From contig MU400548.1 of the NCBI GenBank assembly GCA_022578965.1, forward strand, positions 124,001 to 188,000: a stretch of DNA of 64,000 nt. The letters are read 5' to 3'. This document shows, piece by piece, positions 10,642 through 25,880 of the stretch. Under the pieces are notes generated by a model. The model ran no database searches. It was not told the DNA's origin and saw nothing but the letters and a program-made list of their open reading frames with translations. Each line of letters begins with the position of its first letter. The first letter of the stretch is position 1. The stretch comes from Xylaria sp. FL1777 (lineage: Eukaryota > Ascomycota > Sordariomycetes > Xylariales > Xylariaceae). A program made the translations under genes and the position numbers.

Positions 10642-12475
10642 ATGAAAGACATCATTACTCTGGGCAAAGTTCGAGCCTACTGGCTCGGTTCTGTGGTGTG
10701 TTTTGGCGGTTTTCTTTTTGGTTATGATAGTGGCATGTAAGTGTTGTCGAAATACGAAGTATGGTCTGTTCATGATCGCTAACCTGTTGAAGTGTTGGTC
10801 CGTCGCCTATCGCAGGTCGTCTATAATAACAGAAACAGATAACTAATAGCAGTGTATCCAACAGGTGGCGTTTTGACACTCAATTCTTTTCGCAGCGACT
10901 ATGGCTATGGTAATGCTGGTGCGACGCGAGCGAGCTCCTTGTCAGTCAGCCTGCAGCAACTTGGTGCGTTCGTGGCCTGCTTCCTCGCATGGCCTCTGAC
11001 AGACAAGTTTGGGCGCAAAAAGTCGTTGCTGTTGTCCGCTTTTGTATTCGCCGTCGGTGTTATTATCCAGACCATCAACACGCACTCACTGACCGCATTC
11101 TACATTGCCCGTGTCATCGCCGGGCTTGGTCTTGGAGGTGCTACAGTTGTGGTGCCCATGTTCAATAGCGAGATGATGCCGAAGGAGATGAGAGGCCAAG
11201 TCGGCTCCTTTTTCCAATGGTTCTACACTTTCGTACGCGCCACATCTGCATCTTGCGTTCACCTTAGTGCAATGTGTTGACTGTGTATAGGGCATCTTTC
11301 TCTCATACTGGGTTGATTACGCTGTCGCTAAAAACATCTCGACCACTCAGTCATCTCAATGGCAGATTCCAATCGGCCTACAACTTGCACCTGCGGCTAT
11401 TCTCGGGTTTGGCATGTTCACTATACCGGAGAGTACGCGGTGGCTTACGAAGAAAGGTCGCCATGATGAGGCATGGAAAAGTCTCCAATGGATTCGTGCC
11501 GACAGCTCTCAAGTCGCCCTTGATGAGATGGAAGAGATTCGGGCTGGTGTGGAAGCAGAAGCTAGAGCTACCGAGGGGTTTCAATTCAAAGGTGAGTATT
11601 TGTTATCGTAACCTCTGGAAGGCATATACTAATAGTATCATAGAACTACTACAGGGCGAGAACTTCAAACGTGTACTGGCCGCCTTCGCCGTCTTCACAG
11701 CTCAACAGGCCACTGGCGCTACGGCCTTCGCATACTTCGGTCCACAATACTTTAAGCTCATTGTTGGGAGCGGAAACCGTAGCTTGCTCGTCACTGCGAT
11801 TTTCGGGGCTGTCAAGGTAGTAGCATGTGGCGTGTTTGTTATCTTCTTCTCAGAACGTCTTTCTCGTCGCCAAGTCCTCATAGGAGGTGCCGCGTTCATG
11901 AGCGCTTGCCAGATCACTACAGCAGCAGTAGTCAAGTCCTTCCCGGCTCCTGCCGAGCAACAGGCGACCGTGAGCTCTCCGGCGATTGCCACAATCGCCC
12001 TGATCTATCTCTTCGTGATCGCGTACAATTTCAGTTGGGGTCCCATGCCATGGCCCTACGTTTCCGAGTAAGTGCCATTCAGTCAAACCTTCCTCCGTGG
12101 CGGAACTCTAGCTAATTCAGATATCTCTCCAGAATCTTCTCCCCACGCATCCGAGAACCCGGTGTTGCGATCGGTGTGGCCTCGCAGTGGCTCTGGAATT
12201 TCGTCTTCTCGCTCACAACTCCTTATATGATCTCCTCTCTCGGTTGGGGGACATTCCTCGTCTGGGGTGAGTATTATAGCACTATCCACTTATCCAAATA
12301 ATCATACTGACTTCCGTCAGGTATCTTTGACATAGTCATTGCAGGTTTCACCTTCTTCCTCTTGAAGGAGACTCGAGGTCTGTCGCTTGAGCACATTGCG
12401 CAATCACGATTCAAAGCGACTAGCAGCACATCTGAAGAGTCGGTGGAGGGTTCGGTGAAAGACTCGGTGAAATAG
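10642..12475 (+). CDS. MFS sugar transporter (sugar porter family)
   Basis: Seven exons: 10642-10736, 10793-10815, 10865-11232, 11291-11591, 11644-12067, 12133-12266 and 12321-12475, giving 499 residues in one frame. The second exon is only 23 nt and encodes the loop after the first helix (GYDSGIVGPSPIAGG). Sugar-porter signatures are present: DKFGRKK after helix 2, PESTRWL at the end of helix 6, the helix 7 stretch QQATGATAFAYFGP, and KETRGLSLEHIA at the end. Twelve membrane segments are expected. It carries a hexose, pentose, quinate or similar polyol across the plasma membrane; the substrate is not decided. It lies between a divergent sulfatase and a GH43 enzyme, which fits uptake of released sugars. 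Confidence 0.92.
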
Positions 12476-12829
12476 AGTAGAGTTGACTAAGATCATGTGC
12501 AAGCACCATTCTAATTAGATATCCAACCTTGTTCAATCGAGCCTTATCAACATGAATATAAACTGCCTACCAACCCCCCAACTAACGTTACAATGAGCTT
12601 GGCGGATCTAGATCTCGGTTCGTAGTGGCCCGACGGAGTGGGGAGTGGATATCGACTTTTCTTATTACCCGGGCTTCGACCAAGACACGCGAGACTGGAG
12701 ATGCGGGGTGAAGTTCGGGGGTTAAGATCCATGGGGGTGGAATGTCCTACATGAATACTATATATGAATGTCTCAATAGATCGCGAAGAGCTCCCAGATA
12801 TGCCATTCTAGACTAAATACGTGATCGAC
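12476..12829. other. spacer and promoter of the GH43 gene
   Basis: Intergenic, 354 bases. A TATATAT stretch sits near 12758, about 70 bases before the GH43 start. No gene is seen. Confidence 0.4.
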
Positions 12830-15430
<2,601 letters not shown>

Positions 15431-16360
15431 GACTGCCAGTGTAAATGAGGTTGTTTGATGCATATCACACGGTACGGAGAAGTCAAATACACGTAAGCAG
15501 AGATCTTACTAGGTAGGGATACAATCGTCAGTTCCGAGAGCGCCCTTGACCAAAATGACAGCGACTAGTCTCCTGACGGCTGATAAATCCCACTGCATTT
15601 GGTTTGTTTTTCTGCGGCGTACATTTCAAAACTGCCAATATAATCAAAAGTGGCAAGATGCTGAGCTTATTTCAAACAGTATCTAACTCTAGGATATAAC
15701 GTCTATGTGTTACTGGAAGGCAAAACCAGGCGATTAAGTAGTTGACGAATTAATAAAAGAGCCAAGACAAGCCTAGGAACGAAAACACACGAGTCACTAG
15801 TAAATGTCTGATATCAATTCAGAGTGACTCTGGCATGAATTGTATGTGTGCATATATATACATACACATACACATACACATATACAGGTATGTTGTTGTT
15901 GTTGTTGTATATGTGTGTATGTGTACGTGTATATACTTGCCGAAAGGCAACAAGAAGTATGTACAAGAAAGAGTATGTTCAAAGTGGATGAATATATGCA
16001 AAGAAAAGTAAAGGTATGGTGAAAAAAAGGCAAAAACAAAAAACAAAAACAAAACGAGTGTGGGTAAGTATGCAATGCGGCGCTTACAGAACCGAAAACT
16101 CCCGGACGTCCAGCCCACCAGCCAGTGAACCCCTCTCCGATGATGCGTCGCTCTTGCATGCATACAAATCAAGCGTGAAATAAAAAGAAAAGAAAGTGAG
16201 ATATAACAAAAACAGGAATGCTAAAATGCCGCCAACATGGATAAAGAAACGCCGTCGCAACATGCATCATTTCCTGGCTGCTCATATGTATGCTTGGGTG
16301 TTCGAATCTGGATCCGTCCAGAAGATAGCCGGACAGATGGGTGATCAAAAGAGCCCTCGT
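15431..16360. other. convergent spacer with microsatellites
   Basis: Lies between the convergent GH43 and GH16 genes. It contains CA/TA-type and GTT microsatellites at 15841-15931 and A-rich runs near 16025-16055. Open frames here are made by the repeats and are not genes. Confidence 0.6.
15841..15931. repeat. compound microsatellite
   Basis: Short ACACAT/TATG-type repeats, a run of five GTT units at about 15893, then TATGTGTG repeats. Simple sequence with no coding evidence. Confidence 0.85.
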
Positions 16361-17431
16361 CTAAGTAGACTGGTATTGGACAACGTAAGCAACCTCCATG
16401 TCGCTGCCAAAGCCACCCAGGGTGTTGGCATTTGGCGCACCAGGCTATTTGGAACTCGAAGTCAGCGATCCCATTTTCAGGATACAGACGTTACTATATG
16501 GTTCTGGAACTTACAAAGTCGCCGCCAACAGCGACGTTGAGAATGATGTACTGAGGCGTCGTGGCGAGCGAGTTCCACACGTTCTGGTTGTTGATGCGTC
16601 CGCCGGTTACCTGCATAAACTGCGCGCCGTCTTTGTACCAGGTGATCGACTCGTCCACCCACGAGCTGGGTGTGCGGTCAAAGGTCACGCGCCAGGTGTG
16701 CCATCCGTAGTCGCTAAGCCCGGTGGTGCCGCCGATGCCATTATACTCATTGCAGATGCCGCCCGGTGCCACATCGCAGTGTATCGTGCCGTAGCCCGTC
16801 GGCGCGCCGTTGACCGTTTCTAGGATGTCGACCTCACCGCATTGCGGCCAGGGCGTGCCATGACGGATAGAGTCGCCCAGGAGCCAGAAGGCCGGCCAGA
16901 GGCCCTGCTTATTCGCCTGCGGGTTGGAGCCGAAGCGAATCTTGGCTTCGATCACGGTCCGTCGCCCATCAGGGGGCGTGAACACGTATTTGGACTCGAG
17001 ACGAGCCGAGGTCCAGCCATTATTATTTAGCGGCACGATCTGTAGCGTAGCACCACCCGAGAGCTGATGGTTTTCTACGCGAGGGAGAGTTAATCACCAC
17101 CGTTCTGAGGAACACATAAATAGGGTATAGTAAAGGGACAGTCAGGAGTCAAGGTATCGTCAAAGAAACCACTTTTCCCCCCTGAATCTTAGTGTGAAAG
17201 GAAAATGAGAGACTCTCGGTTCCACTTACGGTTCGACCTAGTGTATGTCTCCAACTCGTTGTTGGCATTATTGGGACCTACAACGATGTTCCAGGTTGCT
17301 TCGTTAACCAAGGAACCAGCCGCACCATTAAAGTTCTCCTGCCAGACGACACTGTATCCGCTGTAACTTGGGACGGCTTCAGCAGCGACGGACGTGGCCG
17401 CCAGGGCGAAAGCCAGTAACTTTGCAAACAT
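16361..17431 (-). CDS. secreted GH16 endo-beta-glucanase (laminarinase-like)
   Basis: Exons 17431-17230, 17074-16515 and 16444-16361 give 281 residues. A signal peptide (MFAKLLAFALAATSVAAEA) leads into VVWQENFNGAAGSLVNEATW, the usual first strand of GH16 enzymes. The catalytic E-x-D-x-x-E motif is GEVDILE, with nucleophile and acid/base Glu, followed by YGTIHCD and WHTWRVTFDR. The last exon completes GDFPGAPNANTLGGFGSDME and ends VVQYQST. It is expected to cut beta-1,3 or mixed beta-1,3/1,4-glucan outside the cell; without alignment the subfamily stays open. It converges on the GH43 gene and extends the run of carbohydrate-active genes. Confidence 0.92.
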
Positions 17432-20196
17432 GGTGTGAAATGATGTATATACGTATATACAAGGATAGAAGTATGTATAAACCGAATCAAATAAAGCTAA
17501 GGAGTGGAAATGAGCAGCTATGCTCCGAATGGCTCAAAGGACTGTTTCGTGATGGGGAGTACGAAGATCATCACTTGATGAGGAACGCCCTCCTCTTTAT
17601 ACTAAAGGGTCGAGTTGACGACAGACAACGAAGCAAGGGTCGCCTGCTTCGTGAGCAACCTCGCCGCTAACGGCAATTAAGGTTCTCATGGCACGGAGCA
17701 TACACTGGACTAACTAAGTCAACGACAAGGGTTACGCGCATGGGATAAGTCTGATAATGGAACCACGGGTTTAGAGCCATCAGGGCGTGATCTGGACTAC
17801 GACCATAGCATGATAGAAGAAATAAGGTCCGTTAGTGGAGTCCGTAGGAGCCGTTCGATGAAGGAGGGAACCCGTTACCTACCGAACCGGGACACTAGCT
17901 GAGACCACCTACCTCTATCGGCGCTGGCGCCAGTGTGAGATCGGGGACTTAGTGCGATTTCGCGATCTTGGAGTCGAGAAGTGACATGGCTCAGTTGCGT
18001 AGTCTCTGCAACTAGTGTCATTTTAGAGATACAGGCACGCAAGGCATGTGCGAACCAAGATCCACGGGGCGCCTCGAAGTAACTTGGTGCGGGTTACTTC
18101 ACTTGTTTCGTTTCGGGGGTTACATAGCTGCCAGGGGCAAGAACTGTTGGTAAGTATCGTTGTGTTCACGAGAGGTTGACATCAGCTTCATGCTTTGTAA
18201 GACTCCGCTCCCACACGACGTGGGTTTATTGCATTGGCTGTAATATATTTTCTGCTCTCTATCACGGCTCGCGTGCTTGCCAGGGGGAGGCTGTGGGGAA
18301 ACTTGAGCCAGGCGAGCCGAGATTGACGGACGTCTGATAGGGGCGTCAATGAAACAACGCTTCCCTACACCATGATATAGTGTAAAGGCTAAAGCTAAGG
18401 GTTCGGGTGCCGGCATGCTGGACCGATATGCCTGAATAGCAAGACACCAGAGAAAGAGAGAGCGAGAGGTATGACTTTTCTGTAATAAGGCCTAATCAAG
18501 CCACGTATAGGTCAGCCTTACGATGCATTGCATCTCATCTCATCTCGTGCAAAGCACCCCGTGTAGTACGAGCCGCCGTCGTGTCGTCGTGCGCTCAAAG
18601 TCGACTTGAAAAATGTCTGGCAGCATCTGGCGATTAGGTACACTAGTGTAGACGGTCCACGCCACATGATCGACGGCGTGTACCTGCACAAGCCGCGTGA
18701 GTGGCGCCTCGAGATCTGTGAGGGCGGAGCAGTCATCGCGTCCCCTGATTGGCGGCTTCACGAGACCCCTTACCCATCCCGTGCAGTTAAATCCTCCATT
18801 CATTTATCTCGAGACTAACCAGGTCCAAGGAGGCCCGATCGGGAAGCTCGGTTGGCGCCCGAAAAAGCGCCGGATGGCACTTATTATAAAGCCCACGCTA
18901 AATCGGCAGACAAGCTTCGCGTCTCGAATCTTTGTCGACGTACAATCTCGGCGCAGTTCCTCATCAGGACCAAATCACCGTGATGAGATGCACCACCAAA
19001 TGCTTCAAATCTGCACTTTGCCGATCAACCTAGAAACCGACTATCAAAACCCGAGCTGCGCGCAGTGAGAAAAGGTAACGTAACTCGCAACCCTCAACTC
19101 ATGGCTTGTAAGCCTTTCGTGACCCTCTATAGCGTGATTTTCGATAATCTTGCCCATCTTGAGCGTCCCGAAGCATATGTCGTGGCCGTGATCCTGTGGG
19201 GTCTGTAGTGATTGGTTTGCCATTAGAAGCCTGACTAAGAATATTTTTGCGCTCTCCTTCAGACTTGCGAATGGGCTAAAACCCCACCTTTCAGTCATGT
19301 GCTAATACCACTCAACGATGGGCAGGACATAGCGAATGGTGGTGTGCGAGAAGCTGTTGAGGAATGCTGGCACCTAGATTATCAGCATCCACTGTGGAGA
19401 TGGCGGCGCGACAGAAACGAAGGATTCGACACTCCAAAGATAGTTGTCGCAACTTCCCCTACTTGCTAGAATAAAAAGATATCCATTGAATCGGTAGACG
19501 ATAGCAGTGACAGTGGTTGGGATTGAGAATAATTCTTGGTGGTATTGTGACTCGACGAAATCGTAGCCCGTCCGCTCTGCAAACCAATGCAGCAACATAG
19601 TCACGTTGCGTCCACGTATGCTCCTGTCGGTCCGTGGCCTCGACACATGCAGCACAACGAAACGCAAACCCTTTATTTGGGCAAGAGGCCGCGACGCTAG
19701 GGATGATAGCCGTGTAGCATGTCAAGGACCATAAGCGGCTGCAAGAAAGGTCGCTGCTGTTAAAACTTGAATCCCAAGGTGACTTCTGAAGCCTCTACTG
19801 ATTGTTGTCGCAGGAATAGGCATGAAAGCGGTTTAACTCGTGATGCCATCTGAAAACAGACTCGACTCATGGAAGCAAAGAACAGCTTGAAAACTGGGTT
19901 GGCAGAGCAATTGCAATAAGTTAGCAAAGGAGTAGTAAAGGCATTTAGGCCAGCAATCGCTCAGCTTCATATATAAAGCCCTTTCAATGCCTCCACCTCG
20001 TATTCAGTTATGTGCGGAAGTAGAGATCGGCTATAGGCAATTTTTTGTGGGTTGTTATCTCAAGCATGTGGTCGATCAACGTCGATCTCAGGTCATGCTG
20101 GTTGCAGGCCGCCTCTGTGGAGGGCTCACCCTATTCTGGGTCCCCTCCCCTCCCACCCCCCAACAAGTAATATGCTATCTAGATAGACCTTGTTTA
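17432..20196. other. 2.8 kb without a supportable gene
   Basis: The upstream flank of the GH16 gene and the 3' flank of the AATF gene. Several frames of 70-120 codons exist on both strands (for example 18540-18803 minus and 18697-19068 plus), but none shows a family motif, signal peptide or joinable exons. It may hold a decayed gene or a transcript without coding potential. Confidence 0.5.
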
Positions 20197-22651
20197 CTAA
20201 TTCCTGAAGAGTCGTATTCCTTGCTCTTCAACAGAAATACCGCCCATCTCTTCATCTGATGATTCTTCAGTCAAAGCCATCTTCTGGCCGAAGAGCGTGC
20301 CGAAAAACCTATCGATCGCACTCTGCTCCCAAGCCCGTCGATCTTCGGGGGCCATGAAATTTTGCAGTTTCTAAGCCAAGTTGGTAAGCACTCCACGTGC
20401 TCCGGGAATACGAGTTTTGACTTACAGGAATTGGCGCGAAGCGCATTTTCCGGCCTTTACTGGCCTTTGTGTCCACATGTCGCTTCGCTTTAGCTTCTTT
20501 CGCGGCCGCATAGCGAATAGTCGCGGCTTGCAATCCAGTCCCAGACCCATCGCCAGAACGCTGATCAACCAATTCCTTTACTAGAAAATTATTAGTCAGC
20601 TTAAGTTTGCATATAAATAATATTGTATGCAATAAAGTAGTTTGCGAAGTGGAATACTATAAACCGTTCACCACGCAACTTACATAACAATTGATAAAAG
20701 TCGGCATCATCGTAGATGGAATCGTCCTCATTGATTTTCTGAGCAGCCTGACAGGGTGCGCAAGATCGACTGTAGAAGATTAAGGTTAGCCTTCGCGTTT
20801 CCGTATGCGAACTAGGTTACATTCCAGCATTGATCTGGGGGCGAAATGATGAGAGCGGCAGCAGGGCAGCTTCCACCTTCGAAGTATAGTAAGAGTACGT
20901 TCATGAAACTTACGGCGTCCGCGTGCGTTTGATGAGCCTTTCCGGAGCATCTAACTCAGCACTGAGCATAGCGGTAATAGGCTTCTCAGCTTTGCTTGTG
21001 AATTTATTCTGAGCCGAGCTAGCGGTTATACTCGTTTTCTTGGCGTCCCGAGACCACTACAACGAGAAGAATTAATGGATGCACTGATGCTAATCTACAC
21101 CACAGAGCGTGTCGTGCGATGGTGTAATGATGTCAATATGAAAAAACATACCTTCTCCAGTACTTGTTTTCTTCGCGCAGCTTGATGTTTCTCGTGGACC
21201 TCCATCCTATTCCACAGAGTCATAGTTGATATATCGTCTGTTTCCGCATGTTTTCGCTTCTTGCCTTTGTGAATGCTCATACGGAAGTCATCAAGAGCAT
21301 TCCAGAGTTGTAGGGCGGATCTCTCTGCTGCCTCATAGGGCTCTGCGGTCTGATCTTCGGGTTCATCAACATAATTGAGGGAGTTTATCGCAACAATCTA
21401 GAATGAAATGAGTCAGTGGTTACCAGATCGAATCATAGTCCACATAGTAGACTTAGGATAAATCTAAGTCATGGATGCGTCAAGCATCTCCATATCGCCA
21501 CGGGACAAGTAGTTTTGAGTCCACGATCAACTTACCGACTTCTGCAGGCGTATACGAAGGTTGAGCAGAGCATCAAAGCCCTTCCGTTGACGTTGCACGG
21601 CTCTTCCTTTCCGCACATCCGCATCAACGGTTTTCAATAACGATTTAACAACAGTCTGTTCACCCATCATTTCTTTAATCGATGCCGTTATTGTAGATCC
21701 GTTCGAGCGCTTTGACTTTTTACCATCACTAGTTTGCTCTCCTTCGTCTTCATCATTTTCGCCTTCATCGTCGTTGCTCTCATCGTCTTCGCTGCCATCT
21801 TCGCTGTATGCATCTGACAGCCCATCTTCCTCATCAGACAAACTAGGTTCGTCCTCGTCGGACTCCTCGACCTCATCGTCAATGAAACCAGTTTCCAAGT
21901 CATCTGACGACCCCTCATTCACATCCGTATCATCATTTTCATCTCCATTTATGTCTTTATCTTCGTCTTCATCATCTGACTCCATGAAATCAGCAGCGGT
22001 GGGTCGCTTAGTATGCCCGTTCTCTTTAGATGTGGACTTCGATCTCCCGTTGGCGAATCTTTTGAATTGTTCCCAGTCAGTCTCGCCGACGACCTCGTCG
22101 CTGTCTATTTCGACGTCCTCTTGCCCCTGCTGGTCGGCCTCGAGATCAGCGGTATCGGGGTCGTCGAATCGCTCGCGGGCGTCTTCGTAGTCGGACGAGG
22201 CATCGTCGTCATCAGTAGCTTCGCCCTCCTCGTCCCCGTCGTCGTCATCTTCCGCGTCGTCGTCATCAGCTTCGAGCGCTTCGCGGGACACTCGGGTTCC
22301 TCGGTATTTAGGCCCTAGGCTCAAGGGCTCTTGACGACGGAGCTTGCTCTTGCTGGCGAAGAAGTCAGTAGGTGATCGCGGGATGGCACAGTCAACCGCT
22401 ATGGCGCATACCCGACAGCTACGTAGTGCTCGGTTCCTGCAGGTTCATTGTCGCTACTCTCGTCGCCGCTCCGGTCGCTGTCGCTGGGAACCACGTCTGC
22501 CTCTGGGTCGAAGTCTGTTGTTATGCGCTATGTGAGCATAATACTATGCAATTGGGGTCTTGCATGTGCCTAGTACGACTCGAACAATACCTTTCACGGG
22601 CCTTTCGACCAAGTCGGCTAGTTCACGGGCGCGGCCATGCTTTTTACCCAT
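20197..22651 (-). CDS. bfr2: AATF/Bfr2-family ribosome biogenesis protein
   Basis: Eight exons: 22651-22591, 22514-22412, 22352-21536, 21397-21152, 21056-20914, 20769-20684, 20580-20426 and 20370-20197. All phases match, giving 594 residues. Features in order: basic start MGKKHGRARELADLVERPVK, DFDPEAD, the family block HYVAVGKSKLRR then LSLGPKYRGTRVSR, a very long Asp/Glu/Ser-rich acidic tract, and the AATF leucine-rich region (LKTVDADVRKGRAVQRQRKG and LLNLRIRLQKS). The C-terminal Traube domain has DDADFYQLLLKELVDQR and RKMRFAPIPEKLQNFM. Bfr2 acts in the nucleolus in early 40S (SSU processome) maturation in yeast. It is divergent from the Ind1 gene over 0.5 kb. Confidence 0.95.
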
Positions 22652-23138
22652 GGTGCTATGTCCAACGGCGAGGTTAGCCGAGAGCAGTCGTCCGTGTAAG
22701 TGCGAGTTTGATATGTAAGACTGTAGGTACTTGATGGGGAGTGCCTGGGAAAATTTTAGCGGTAAAGTATGGCAGTATTCGTAGCGCGCTAGAGTGGGGC
22801 CGACTCGGCGCGAGTACGACTGTTCATCTACCTATCTCAGGTACCTACATATGCCATGATCTAGTACCTGCCTACTTCCTTGTATATACTTCCATGTGTA
22901 TAGGATGAAATTTTTATATATAATTATAAATGAGTAAATTATTAATTAATCAACTAGTTAAGTACTTATGTTAAGAAATTAAGTAAATTTTCAAGTAAGT
23001 ATTTCCTATGCCTAGCACATGGAGAAATCAATTTAGCTAAGGTATAACTGACATCATTAAACTATTTTACTATAGAATAGGCCGTGATCTTTTGATTTGG
23101 CATAAGAAGCAGAGATAGTCTACGACACAAAGACGCAC
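22652..23138. promoter_or_regulatory. divergent promoter of AATF/Bfr2 and Ind1 genes
   Basis: 487 bases between two divergent housekeeping genes. The first part carries TACCTA motifs (22830-22880). The segment at about 22905-23010 is strikingly AT-rich, with TTAATTAATCAACTAGTTAA-type sequence. A shared promoter is inferred from the arrangement only. Confidence 0.45.
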
Positions 23139-24295
23139 ATGAAGAGTCTCCTGACTCAACCGCTCAATATGAGACAAACACCAGCCCGATTCTTTCAAAT
23201 CCTAAGTTCACTCCAGCATGAGAACCCGCTAGTAAGTCATAATAAGATCCACACTACAATCTATAGTTCATGACTAACGTGATCCAGGGCCTACCGCGAA
23301 CAGGGTCTATTCCTCGGATGCAACGGGGTCTCCCTGAGAGGCGGAAGATCAAGGACGTCGCCAAAGTAGTTGCCGTGTCATCAGCAAAAGGCGGAGTGGG
23401 AAAGAGTACCGTGGCCGGTGAGTCTGGCCAAGCATACTCGAGCGTCAGAGATCGACTATGTCTAACTTCTCCCGCCCCGTAAGCAAATCTCTCACTCGCC
23501 TTTGCACGAATGGGTTACCGCGCCGGCATATTGGATACAGACATATTCGGGCCATCTATACCCACGCTCTTCAATTTGTCTGGGGAGCCAAGGTTGTCGT
23601 CCAGTAGGTATACTATCTGCACGCCCTATATGGATCTCCTAAACTAGACCCGCTGACTTGGACGCAGACAACCAGCTACTTCCCCTATCAAACTATGGTG
23701 TCAAGACCATGTCGATGGGCTACCTTGTTGGTGAAGACGCCCCCGTGGTGTGGCGCGGACTAATGGTCATGAAAGCCCTCCAGCAACTACTACACGAGGT
23801 AGAATGGGGTGGGCTAGATGTCTTGGTGCTGGATCTGCCCCCGGGGACCGGTGACACGCAGCTCAGCGTTACGCAGCAGATCATTTTGGACGGTATGAAC
23901 TTTCGCGTATGTGGGGGGGATGAATGCAGGCTGACGCCAATCTTTCAGGATCTGTTATCGTAACGACGCCTCATACTTTGGCCGTTAAGGATGCCGTCAA
24001 GGGAATCAATATGTTCAAGAAGGTTGATATCCCCATCCTCGGTCTCGTCCAGAACATGTCATTGTTTTGCTGTCCATACTGTCACCAAGACACAGCTGTG
24101 TTTGGATCCAACGAACGAGTAGAGAGACTTTGCCAAGACTACTCGATCGGTATACTAGGGGACATCCCATTGCACCAGAATATTGGAGACGACGGACAGC
24201 GAGGCAAACCCACAGTTGTATCAGAGCCCGAGAGCCATAGGGCGAGAGCATTCATGGACATCGCTCGACAAGTGGGTTCGAAGATTGGGCTATAG
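23139..24295 (+). CDS. ind1: Ind1/NUBPL-like mitochondrial Fe-S P-loop NTPase
   Basis: Exons 23139-23231, 23288-23417, 23484-23603, 23668-23892 and 23949-24295 give 304 residues. The N-terminus is basic and free of acidic residues for 27 positions ([20 protein letters not shown]), fitting a mitochondrial presequence. [20 protein letters not shown] then [11 protein letters not shown] (deviant Walker A of the Mrp/Nbp35 family), [29 protein letters not shown] and the Fe-S ligand pair CPYC (residues about 219-222) follow. In Yarrowia and human, Ind1/NUBPL delivers Fe-S clusters to respiratory complex I. The third donor (GTAGGT at 23604) was chosen because only it restores [14 protein letters not shown]. 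The gene ends head-to-head at its 3' side with the Tudor protein gene. Confidence 0.93.
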
Positions 24296-24823
24296 GTGCG
24301 ATTACTATCTCACAGCCAGGGAAGATGGATGCGAAAGTTTGTACAACACTATGTATTAATACCTCAAGTGATTGTACGCTCACGGGTCTATATTCTTTTC
24401 ACGGGAATTGCATAAACGGACAACATATCAGACATACAGACGCATGAGACAGATCTTGTATCCCAATGAAGGCCGGCTGTTGCGTAGGCTAGCGAGATAA
24501 ACAAGTATACCCTGCATATAACGAGCGCTTAGCACACGAACAACACAACAGGACAGACCGAAAGGGTAGTAGAAATGACTTCGCTCTTATTGACATAGCT
24601 GGATTTGTTGCTCGGACGCTCAACAGGGGATGGCCGTAGCACGATGCAGCGTCCCACTCGTAATACACGTTAGCATACAGACTATGTGACTAAGGGAGAG
24701 AGAGGAAACAAAGCCTGTTAACCAGTCCCCAACGCCGACACCACCCGACACTAACAGAAAACCATTCCTCATACAATTCTTCATAGGATTTGGGGTTTCG
24801 CTTGAGATTGTCTGTGATTGACA
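24296..24823. other. convergent 3' spacer
   Basis: Between the 3' ends of the Ind1 and SPF30-like genes. No gene or repeat is seen. Confidence 0.5.
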
Positions 24824-25880
24824 TTAGTCCAAATCCTCATTGGCTTGGTAGATGTGGCGAGTTCTCGAAGGGTCTTTGCGCATGGCTTGTCCCGAGCCCG
24901 TGAAACCAACTGTGTTTGTGAGAGGGAGGTCAGCGAGCAGATACTAGGCGGGAGAAGGCAGGGTAGCCAAGGTCCATGAACTTACCTCTCCCGTGAACAC
25001 CCTCTGGCGTACGAAACATGCTGTCCTTCTTCGATTTGTTTGCCTTGGCGAATTTAGATTTATTGTTGAACTCCTGCCATTTGTTCTTGCCGGCCTCGAG
25101 CTCCTTCTTCGCCTTTATCTTCTTGGCCTTTGGCTTCGCATCGGCCGCATTGCTCAGGGCCTCCTCCCTGTTCTTCTGGGCCAGCTCGGGGTTGATGCTG
25201 GCAGCGGCAGATATCACACCCGGGTTCGCCGAGGTAGAAGACGGCGGTGGCGGCTGAACCGGGGCGGCGAATGGACTGGCGGCACTGACGGGGGTGCCAT
25301 CGGCCTTCCTCTTCTGGGCTACGGGGCGGATGTCCTTGGCGCGCAGCTGCTCGGTGTTGTCGTAGCTCTTGAACTTGACGACGTAGATGGGCGCAGTCGA
25401 GGAGCCGGTGATGGAGGTGATGCGGGCGGGGTAGAAGGCCTTGTCGCCGGAGACCCATTTCGCCATGACATTGTCGTTCACCTTGTAATTGACGGGGCCG
25501 GCGTCGCCGTCCTTCTCCTCGGGCGGTGCGGGCTTCTTGAAGGCGGGATGGTTCTCTCGCGACCACTTCTCCTGCACGGGCGGCGACGGTGACGGCGGAG
25601 ACGCTTGCGGCCGTGACGGTGCCTTTGTCGGTTTCAGTTCAGCAAGGGTTTCGTTCAGCAGCGAGAGCGCATCATCTAACTCGGACTTGAGAGCGAGGAG
25701 TTCTGCGTTACTTGAATCGTCTCTAAGACCGGCTTCGACGACGTCGAGCTAAGAAGAGGGGAGAGCATCGTCAGCTTCGTTTCGCCCCATTCACTAAGTA
25801 GGGAGCAACGGCAAAAGCAAGACACGCACCTGTTCTCGGAACTGTTTGATATCCTCCTCAATGCTCGAAACATCGGCCAT
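24824..25880 (-). CDS. SPF30/SMNDC1-like Tudor-domain splicing factor
   Basis: Exons 25880-25830, 25748-24986 and 24909-24824 give 299 residues. The order is an N-terminal coiled region (MADVSSIEEDIKQFREQLDV, continuing ELLALKSELDDALSLLNETL), a Pro/Ser linker, and a Tudor domain at about residues 100-150 (VNDNVMAKWVSGDKAFYPAR, then YVVKFKSYDNTEQL and DIRPV). A Lys/Ala-rich tail contains KKIKAKKELEAGKNKWQEF, the conserved C-terminal block of SPF30 proteins, plus NKSKFAKANKSKKDSMFRTP. Tudor domains of this family bind dimethyl-arginine on Sm proteins, and SPF30 acts in spliceosome maturation in the nucleus. The last exon (VGFTGSGQAMRKDPSRTRH) is short and basic. Identification rests on domain order and the tail. 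Confidence 0.9.

Noticed and set aside
12821..12829. GH43 start three codons earlier at 12821
   Set aside because: The codon there is GTG; the first ATG is at 12830 and leads directly into a good signal peptide.
15797..16172. overlapping 117-120-codon minus frames
   Set aside because: Their content is produced by microsatellite and A-rich DNA in a convergent spacer.
21774..22190. 138-codon Ser-rich plus-strand frame
   Set aside because: Antisense image of the Asp/Glu-rich tract of the AATF/Bfr2 gene; low complexity creates the open frame.
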